Assembly: GCF_028502605.1 (NCBI RefSeq)
Contig: NC_079236.1
Span: forward strand, 3,162,001-3,226,000
Length of the DNA: 64,000 nt
DNA from: Trichoderma breve
Taxonomy: Eukaryota; Ascomycota; Sordariomycetes; Hypocreales; Hypocreaceae
Direction: 5' to 3'
In this document: positions 57,100 through 64,000 of the stretch, in pieces
Layout of the letters: each line of letters starts with the position of its first letter
Numbering within the stretch: position 1 is the stretch's first letter
Translations under genes and position numbers: made by a program
Notes under the pieces: generated by a model
Told to the model about the DNA's origin: nothing
The model's database searches: none
Seen by the model: only the letters and a program-made list of their open reading frames with translations

Positions 57100-58800
57100 G
57101 GCGTCACGTCCATTGGTATCGACATTTCGCAATATCTTTACGGCAATGGCAGCGATTACAGTCGGCGCGTTGAGGATATATCGTACGCGGTGCTCCTTCG
57201 TGAGGTCGACCGCCTGCTTGAGCTTTTTCACAGAAATCGCGATATCCATCCCACTGTGACCACTTCGTTGCCTTGGGCTCATGTGTTGAAACGCATTTGT
57301 TAATGCATGCGACGTAACAATCTCTGTGGTCCTCCTTCTCCAGACCGATCGTTTTGAAGACTCCTCTGACCAATAGCCGGGAGAAATCTCTCTCCTGGAC
57401 TTTTGATATGGTAGCCAGGTTGATGGCGTCGTCGCCCTCATAATCCTTTGCGAGTCTTTTGTATCTTTCGTTTTCCCGAATGCGTTGTGGGTAGTTGAGA
57501 GGTCGAGCGTTGAACACTTGAATCGTTGGTATTTGTATTGCGTTTTGCGACTTTCTTCATCTTAGCTTCAATTTCATGTACAACTTCGAGATAAGTTCGT
57601 GACTCGGCGCTGTTCCTCTTGGCTTCTTTGGTGCACATAACTGGGAATCAAGGGCATCTTTTTTCGATCTTTTTCTTCTCTTGTTCTTCTAAGTGAAGCG
57701 AGATGTGTGCCGAGAGATCCAAAAACGAAGCGTAAGTTGCGATACGCTTCTGTGTAGGCGACTCTTCATCGTGAAAACAAAATGGGCAAATACGAGGACA
57801 ATAGCACGTCTAACCGTAACTCCAGTATAACTGTGCTTTGCGACGGCGTTGTGGGCATTGTCCAGGTGTCTGTCTGCATGAGATCGCAACTCCAGCGGCT
57901 CAATAAGCCAAGTCTGACAGTACTCGCAAAACTTGACTTCGTTCCCCTTTACCATGTAAACTTAGTGGACGGACCAAACATGGTCCCTCATATCGTCGAC
58001 TGAGTCAAAATCAAGTCCTTCGCGGTAGATACGGCCTCCTTCACGTTTCCTCGCGCATGCTCTGAAAAGCAGGTTGGCCCCTTGTCACCGTTTGCGCCAT
58101 TCTTCTGCATCGTTTGCACCTGAGACCTCATGTGGTCATCTTGTTCTTTGATAGTGGTAAAAGTTTTGCCGCAAGGAACGAATTCGAACAGTTGATCACC
58201 ATGGCCGCAGAACTGATACTCGCAAGGTCGATTTAGAGGGAACATCTAGTCTCGGGCGAATATGAGACCCTCTCCAAAGGCCCTTTAGTGTCTCAACGGA
58301 CCTTAGTCGGATTTCCTCCAGGGTGGAATTCCCGTCTCGGGATAGGGCTGAGAATTTGTCGTCTCGATTTACCCACATCTTCAGCGGGATAAGGTTCCCA
58401 GAAACCAGTATGGAATGGTAGAGACGTGGACCGCTGTCTAGTATCTGTCTGGGCACACTTGTAGCCGCGCTCGTCCGAATAATGAATTTCGGTTAGATCA
58501 ATGCCACAGAAGCAGCACTCGTACCCTCCAGCCAGCGGTTCTTGTCCCGCCCAAAACGTATCAATGCCACGCGTAGCATTGAACCACGACACCATGACGC
58601 CTCAGAGTGCCGCCTCGTCTTTCCCGACATCTTTCATATCCGCCAATATGTCATTGTATACCGATACCCCTCTCATTTTATTCTGACCAGCTCCTTTACC
58701 GACATAGCGATCTGGTGCACCATGGAGAGCCATGGGTGGATTATCTGTCTCTGCTTGGGCAGCGTTGCTAGTAGGTTTGTGAATGCAGTCGGTTGACAAT
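57100..58800 (-). pseudogene. Broken C2H2 zinc-finger gene
   Basis: Reading the minus strand downward, Cys/His-rich pieces lie in different frames. They are YECCFCGIDLTEIHYSDERG (about 58530-58470), RPCEYQFCGHGDQLFEF with PCGKTFTTIKEQDDHMRS (58240-58120), FCEYCQTWLIEPLELRSHADRH (57930-57860), and CPFCFHDEESPTQKRIAT with LDLSAHISLHL (57790-57700). Around 57800 the frame shifts by one base between RRAIV and the CPFC finger. Near 57650 an in-frame TGA interrupts KRCP-stop-FPVMC. Further downstream MKKVAKR and a Lys/Arg-rich piece (about 57590-57110) are open only in other frames. The order suggests one multi-finger protein whose gene has decayed. Introns could explain some frame changes, but not the stop. 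A partial second copy lies at 52.0-52.4 kb. DNA or RNA binding by the ancestral protein is inferred. Confidence 0.6.
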
Positions 58801-58938
58801 TTTGTAATTTTGACTGACTGTCTCTTCGGTCTGACACTCGGCTAATGTTGACTCGCTCAATTGTTTCTCTTCTAGGGCTATGATTTCATCTCTGGTGACA
58901 TCACCAAGCAGATGCAGCTTGGCTGGGTACTGGTAAAT

Positions 58939-59074
58939 GATAGAAGGGAATGTCGATAGTAGAAGAAAATGTCGACAATCGAAGAAAGTAGCGGTAATAG
59001 AAGAGAGTAGAGGAGAGTAATGCTAGTAGCAGAGAGTAGCTGATGGTAGAAGAAGATAATAATAGTAGTAGAGA
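58939..59074 (+). repeat. 19-bp purine-rich minisatellite, locus e
   Basis: Degenerate 19-bp units (for example GATAGTAGAAGAAAATGTC, GACAATCGAAGAAAGTAGC, GGTAATAGAAGAGAGTAG) run from 58939 to 59074. They are related to the cleaner array at 55244-55350. Confidence 0.78.
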
Positions 59075-59079
59075 GCGTC

Positions 59080-59620
59080 GTACTCCATTCGCACGATAAT
59101 CTCTTCTATGTATAGAACACGTGCCACGTTATTCAGATATTGAAGGAGATTGGTGGGATAGTTGACAGTAGGGGATGTAATGCGCAGAGGTGGTGCTTTC
59201 AGACCGTATGGCCAGTCGGGCTGACGGGTACCTCTGCGTAGAAGAGCGCGATGTCTGTTTGCACCCCAGCAGGTATGTTTAAACGCGTAGCTCTCCACGG
59301 TTCACCTTAAACTTGATTGACATGCGGACGGATGATGTTTTATTACTTGCTTAGCCAAGTCTGAATACGCGTACGATGAGTAATTTCGTCCTCTCCCAGC
59401 TCTGGGCGGAGTTTGGCAGCGACGATCTCCGCTTTACGCAGGCGGCGAAACTCCGTCTTGGCGTCAGGCATCTGCTGGACAACTTCATTAGAAACCTCGG
59501 AGATGTAGCTGAAGAGTCTCTTAGTTGTAATACGCAGGTATGTCTGTTCTAAGATGCTGTCGATGATTGCCTCCTGGTGAGTGATGTCGTCCTCCGATGC
59601 CTTATGTTTGAAGGTAAATA
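59080..59620 (-). pseudogene. Relic of an RMTITR-family gene (member C)
   Basis: On the minus strand 59610-59350 encodes SEDDITHQEAIIDSILEQTY, then SEVSNEVVQQMPDAKTEFRR. This parallels MTITRAQAIEKLEPYL and RMSEEIVQVMDADTKTWLR of the 265-aa family member. An in-frame stop after IQTWLSK (59345-59343) and a frame change are followed by a second piece (59300-59080) with PTNLLQYLNNVARV, which may match IIIQDLLEYARA. A likely acceptor (CATAAG) lies at about 59609, just after a purine-rich repeat. No start codon is assignable, so it is treated as a fragment. Similarity is weaker than between members A and B. Confidence 0.45.
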
Positions 59621-59692
59621 GTAGAAAAAAGTAGTAAGTAGTAGGCAAAAGTAGTAAATAGGGGAAGAAGTAGTGATAGTAGAAGAGCAACA
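59618..59692 (+). repeat. AGTAG-rich degenerate repeat, locus f
   Basis: Irregular repeats of GTAGTAR and AGAAGWAGTAG resemble a decayed form of the 19-bp minisatellite. They lie directly upstream (minus-strand sense) of the member C relic. Confidence 0.55.
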
Positions 59693-61059
59693 GTATCTGT
59701 CTCCTTTACCATGTTGTGGAGGCTTTCCCATAATCATCAAGGCCGGTCACTGTCTATCCATGTCTCAATCTTCCGTCTTGCGAACATAGTGGTTCACTGT
59801 GTATGTAGACGTCTCAGTTATCTGTTGAGAATCCGTGTACTTGCTCAGACTAACAAGTCGTTGATGATAGTGGTTATAATAGTGCTGTTTGACCACATGG
59901 ACGGCCTAGGTTGAGTGTTGCCGTCAGTTGGTGTGGCCGTTTCTTCAACCATTGGGTAAGATGCGATAGAAAAGTGCAGGATAGATCGTAAACTAACCGG
60001 CCAACTAAAGCAAGCTATATAGATAAGCAGTAGTCAATTCACCTGAGTGCGGTTTCTTACATGTTCACCGCCACTGCATGCTGCCGTACAGGGTGAATGA
60101 TCCAATATTGGGCAGCTAGATCTGGAGTCCATCTACAGCTATCCGGACATACGAATGTTGCTTTACAAACGAACACTTGCGTTTCCAGTAGCTTCGTTCG
60201 CTACATATGGCCAGGAAGAAACAGCACGCTATAGTAACGGTTAGTAAGGACAAGATAACTGCGAACAACAGGTGGTTGGACAAACTTCTGGATGACACTT
60301 GGGTCGGGGAACAGACCAATTTAGACCATTCAGAAACAGCCCGACAGGAATAGCAGAGAGCCGCATTGTTCGTTGCCCGTCACTCTCACAAACGAGTCCC
60401 TTCAACATAACGAGACTTCTGGCTCTTTTTGTTCAGCAACCGGTTGTCAGTACCAGACGCCTGACAGACCCCCAAGAGCCTGGCAGCTTCATTGTGTGCG
60501 CCAGCTGTCAACCATCTCGCTAACCAATGCCATCTGCCACACAACTTCGAGTCAATCAGGGCTATTTATCTGTCTGTGGTTCGCACGTGTAGTCAGGTGA
60601 TCGCACACTTTTTCCATCACATCAACAATATTCTCTCCGTGGCTTGGTCTTTTTCTTCTTCGTCTTCATCGCAGTCACTCAACTCCCCCTGATACAGGTA
60701 CGTGCTTTGCCCTTCAGAACCAGCTCAGTACATCTTTTCCCCCTTTTCAATCCTCTTTACAATTGGATCTGCGTCCGCTAACGTCAATGAAATCAGCAGC
60801 AGAGCTCCGTCCGAGTATCATCTACCTACAAGCACACAAAAACCTCTTTTCTCAAAGATGTTGACTACAAACGTTGCACGGGTCCAAGGCTGGACATCTC
60901 CATCGTCCAACCTCAGACACCCCGGCCTGTTCTTTACGGACTGGAGGCCTCGCATTCGGTTAGTCAATCTTCATTCAACGGCGATGAGTGTTTCACCAAG
61001 ACTAATGCACATGGATTGAATGGAAGAAGATCATAAGATTGTCGCTTTCTTCGAAAGTA
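59693..61059. other. Intergenic region without a supported gene
   Basis: This is 1.4 kb of mixed composition. A frame at 60319-60116 (minus) encodes one hydrophobic helix but lacks an ATG. Promoter-like CT-rich sequence at about 60640-60690 precedes a short ATG frame at 60858-61019 with no domain. Nothing is convincing. Confidence 0.45.
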
Positions 61060-61960
61060 CTGTGCTCCCGTACCCACAGTTGAGCATGTACTATGGCCTC
61101 GCTTGTCCCTTGAGGACTTGGAGGTTTGGCGCCTTGTCGGCAGCCGTTATTTGTTACCTTTTTTTCTGATTCGTTTTTGAAGTTCTGACTGCATCCGGTG
61201 AGTACGCCTATAATTATTTGCGAGGGCCGCTCTCTCGAGGGGTGTCGTACTAACAGACATTTGTAGTACATGTTGTTACATGCCTTTCGGTCACTTGATG
61301 AAACCAGTACGATGCTCCCGTACCCACGGTTGAGCACGTACTACAGCCTCGCTTGTCCCTTGAAGACTTGGAGGTTTGGCAGCCTTATCGGGCAGCTGTT
61401 ATTTGTTACCTTTTTTCTTTGCGGAGTGCTTCTTAAGATCCCACCGCACCCCAGTTGATATGCCATCGACAATTTGCGAATAACGCTCTTTCGATTGGTG
61501 TTGTACCAGCATACGCTTCTACTGTACCTTGTTACAATGAACTGAGAGACCTCGTTCAGCAGACTTCCTCCAGCCTCGCTTGTCACTTGAGGACTTGGGG
61601 GTTTTGGTAGCCTTAACGGTGGCTGATATGAATTTAATTTTCCCACCTTTTTTCGGTTCGTTTTTGAAGTTCACACCACGCCTCGGTTGACACACCAACG
61701 GCGATTTACGAAGATAGCCCTTTCGACCGGTGCTATACCAACGAACACTTCTACTGTACCTTCAATATTACATGGAACCGGGAGATCTTGATCGACAGAC
61801 CTCCCCCAGCCCAGCTTGTCCTTTGGGGACTTGGGGGCTTGGCAGCTCTGCCTGTGGCGTCTGCTGTATTTGATACCTTTTTTTCTTTGCGACGCGCTTT
61901 TCAAGCCCTCACCGCACCCTTTGTTCGATATGACTTGTATTCCTCTTTATGATGAACATC
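61060..61960 (+). repeat. Imperfect tandem array of about 240-bp units (4 copies)
   Basis: A landmark GCCTCGCTTGTCCCTTGA followed by GGACTTGG recurs at 61096, 61346, 61573 and 61809 (variants), giving spacings of 250, 227 and 236 bp. Each unit continues with GGTTTGGCAGCC, GCTGTTATTTGTTACC, a run of T, then CACCGCACCC or a variant, AATTTGCGA, CTCTTTCGA and ACTTCTACTGTACC. Further diverged pieces occur near 61983 and 62270. No transposon ends were seen. Confidence 0.8.
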
Positions 61961-62729
61961 TCAGTACATCATAGGAGTAGTGAAGCTTGTCCCGTCAAAC
62001 ATACAACCTCTTTCCCTTCCTGTATGCCGTTTTGCTCCTCTTTCAAGGCAATGGACATTCGAATACTTGCATGGCACGCCTCTCTCTTCTGCAAGATCAA
62101 GACAAGTCATGAAAAGAAACGGACAATCACAATGAGATACGCATACCACCGACTCGCCAGTCAACGATACAGTTAGTCGTGTGCCTTCCTGTTGTTCGCT
62201 CTTATGGACCGATCCTTGCTGGACAGTTTGGATCACAGACATACGACCTCGACCACCATGCCTCATCAACCTAGATTGTCCCTTATAGACTTTGGGGCCA
62301 GGCAGCCACTGAGGCCGCCGTACTTCGAGTTACCCAATCCTTTGATCTCGCAACGCGCTTTTATATTCAGCCCAATGCATCCCGATAGTACACCCGCGAG
62401 GACTTGCAAGTATCGCCCTCCACAACGGTGTCAACCGACCAGACAATTGAACCTCAATCCATTGCCGAAGCTGCACTGCCGCAGGAGAAACGTGGCTGTA
62501 GGACACTTGTCCAAACACGATGACAGCTGGCGACCAACAGGCACGCTGAACGCCTAGTAAAACGCGAGCTTCAGAGGTTGAATAAATTTCGATCGCTCAT
62601 TTTCTTTCTTCACCTTTTTTTCTTTCTCCAACACCACCACTGAAGTCCTCGCTCAAATCTTCACTGACGTTGCGACACACAAACACGACTACGAAAGAAT
62701 AGTCTTTAACACTCTGATCCATCTTCACG
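61961..62729. other. Degenerate repeat tail and promoter of family member B
   Basis: Weak copies of the 240-bp unit (AGCTTGTCCC at 61983; AGATTGTCCC near 62274) fade into CT-rich sequence at 62590-62650. This fits the promoter and leader of the gene starting at 62730. No separate gene is supported. Confidence 0.45.
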
Positions 62730-63527
62730 ATGCCGCTCAACGAACGTAAGTCTATTTCCCACGCAACAGTAGCTACCGCCGCACCATCGCAGTACGGCCA
62801 GTCTGAGAGAATAGAAACGATTAACGAACATGTAGGAAACTCAGAGACAGACCAAAGCAACGGCGAGGACAGTCATGTAGAAATTTTCGACGCGACCGAC
62901 CTGATCAACGAACATGTTGTGGTGAGAAATTACGCGGGCATGCTTGAACATTTCTTCTCAGGATTCGTAAGATTCAAGACGCCCACGCTACCTTCAGATA
63001 TGGAGCTTACGACTCGGATGACCATCACGAGGGCGCAAGCTATAGAGAAACTGGAGCCTTACCTCACTCGCGCACGTCAAGAGAAATTCCAAGCCAGCGT
63101 GACTGACGAACTCGCAAAGAGAATGAGCGAAGAAATCGTTCAAGTGATGGACGCAGATACGAAGACGTGGCTACGTACGTGGGCCATCTTTGTGGACAAG
63201 CCAGACATACTCAAATGGGTGGATGACGCAAAGGATGATATGGAAGCACTTGAATACACTGAGACTCGCACTCAACCTGGACGACCCATGTGGTCGAATG
63301 ATCCAGTAGACATCATCATTCAGGACTTGCTGGAATACGCAAGGGCTCCAGGCGTTCCATTTGCCGTTCGGTATGGTTTTCAAGCCGCAACATACGCCAT
63401 CAATCACTATGTGAAGGCGCTGAAGGAAAAGCACCGTACGCGGCCAAACGCTGAAGCAATGAACAAACTTGACGACGTGATGAATACCATCAAAGATGAG
63501 GGAAGCGAGACACAAGATTTTATCTAG
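62730..63527 (+). CDS. 'RMTITR' family protein, member B, 265 aa, function unknown
   Basis: This is a single exon, ATG at 62730 and TAG at 63525-63527. The polar N-terminal 60 residues are rich in Asn, Ser and acidic residues and contain the short repeat INEHV (31-35 and 60-63 as NEHV). Residues 66-85 (RNYAGMLEHFFSGFVRFKTP) look amphipathic. RMTITRAQAIEKLEPYL starts at 96 and opens the conserved helical region shared with the 160-aa protein at 55982-56464. That region includes MSEEIVQVMDADTKTWLRTWA and, further on, PMWSNDPVDIIIQDLLEYA. The C-terminus (about 225-265) is charged. No signal peptide, membrane helix or known catalytic motif is seen, and I recognise no named family. The intact frame and family conservation argue that it is a real gene. 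Member A may be shortened at its N-terminus. Confidence 0.72.
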   Translation: MPLNERKSISHATVATAAPSQYGQSERIETINEHVGNSETDQSNGEDSHVEIFDATDLINEHVVVRNYAGMLEHFFSGFVRFKTPTLPSDMELTTRMTITRAQAIEKLEPYLTRARQEKFQASVTDELAKRMSEEIVQVMDADTKTWLRTWAIFVDKPDILKWVDDAKDDMEALEYTETRTQPGRPMWSNDPVDIIIQDLLEYARAPGVPFAVRYGFQAATYAINHYVKALKEKHRTRPNAEAMNKLDDVMNTIKDEGSETQDFI

Positions 63528-64000
63528 GGAGGCAAACGAACATGAAGAGGCGTTTCAAAAGGAAGAACTGGACTTGTTAACTAATTCGGACGATGGGGTT
63601 TCTGAAGAAAGGCACTCTCCATAGGGGAAATGGGAATAGCAAGTTGGGAAAAGTGCTTCATCAAGGTGTTATGGGATTATCAGCAGGGATCTGGTTTCGA
63701 TGAAAGGAATAAGAGCTTCGTCAAGGACATTGGCCCATAACAGCTTTCAAGCCACATAAAATCAGCAGCAAATGAAATTCATCATTCGGGCGGTATTGCA
63801 TTGAAAAAAAAAAGGACATCGACTTGGCATTAAAGAGAAATGTAATTCGCTTCAATTAAGGTGACACTTACTGCTGTGGCAATGTTGAGTACCTGATCCA
63901 GTAGTTTTCCGCCCCTGTACGCTAGGCGGGTGCTAAGCTTATCCTTATCTTATCGATGGCCGATAATCCAAAATTTCTTCGACAAGTTGGTCCCGCCAAG
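63528..64000. other. 3' flank to window end
   Basis: This is AT-rich sequence after the family member B gene. A run of 10 A at 63805-63814 is present. No gene or repeat is recognised up to the window edge. Confidence 0.5.

Noticed and set aside
45393..59692. CRISPR-like interpretation of the dispersed 29-bp and 19-bp arrays
   Set aside because: The units are directly adjacent, degenerate and without unique spacers, and the genome is eukaryotic.
60116..60319. 67-codon minus frame with one strong hydrophobic helix
   Set aside because: It starts with TTG rather than ATG, has no upstream exon with fitting splice sites and no family resemblance.
1..64000. Secondary-metabolite gene cluster
   Set aside because: The transporter and other genes are not accompanied by any polyketide synthase, peptide synthetase, terpene synthase or pathway regulator.

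Overview
This window is nuclear DNA of a filamentous ascomycete. Genes carry short GT-AG introns (about 50-120 nt) with CTAAC-like branch sites, promoters are rich in CT tracts, and the proteins are typical fungal orthologues (VPS11, MLH3, RPT6, VNX1, an Aap1/Ape2-type aminopeptidase, a SOK1/Tcp11 protein). Gene content and intron style suggest a Sordariomycete, probably Hypocreales. That is inference, and the species is not identified.

Region 1 (1-43.7 kb) is ordinary core genome. In order: tRNA-Asp(GTC); a secreted LicD-family protein; MLH3 (minus); a Ser/Thr-rich protein of unknown function; VPS11; a POF1/NMNAT-like nucleotidyltransferase; a monocarboxylate-type MFS transporter (minus); the vacuolar cation/H+ antiporter VNX1 (minus); the proteasome ATPase RPT6; a DUF1989 urea-carboxylase-associated protein (minus); a long gene-free stretch (28.1-35.0 kb); a rhodanese plus tyrosine-phosphatase protein of the Pyp1/Ptp2-3 type with coupled upstream ORFs; and an IQ-motif Tcp11/SOK1 protein. 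Exon structures were worked out from splice signals and reading-frame continuity. The genes are independent housekeeping functions (DNA repair, vesicle fusion, proteolysis, ion and carboxylate transport, signalling), not a pathway cluster.

Region 2 (43.7-64 kb) is accessory in character, apart from an intact M1 aminopeptidase at 47.6-50.4 kb. It holds a decayed UPF1/NAM7-like helicase, a broken C2H2 zinc-finger gene with a partial second copy, and a cation/H+-exchanger-like gene that keeps the fold but has lost both catalytic GNxxE glutamates. It also holds a small coiled-coil gene, and two intact genes plus one relic of what looks like a single undescribed protein family (the 'RMTITR' family). 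A 29-bp minisatellite recurs at three separate places in both orientations, and a related purine-rich 19-bp tandem repeat at two or three more. There is also an array of about 86-bp units and another of about 240-bp units. Paralogous family members, broken copies and dispersed tandem repeats together look like a fast-evolving duplication compartment. They are the most interesting part of the window.
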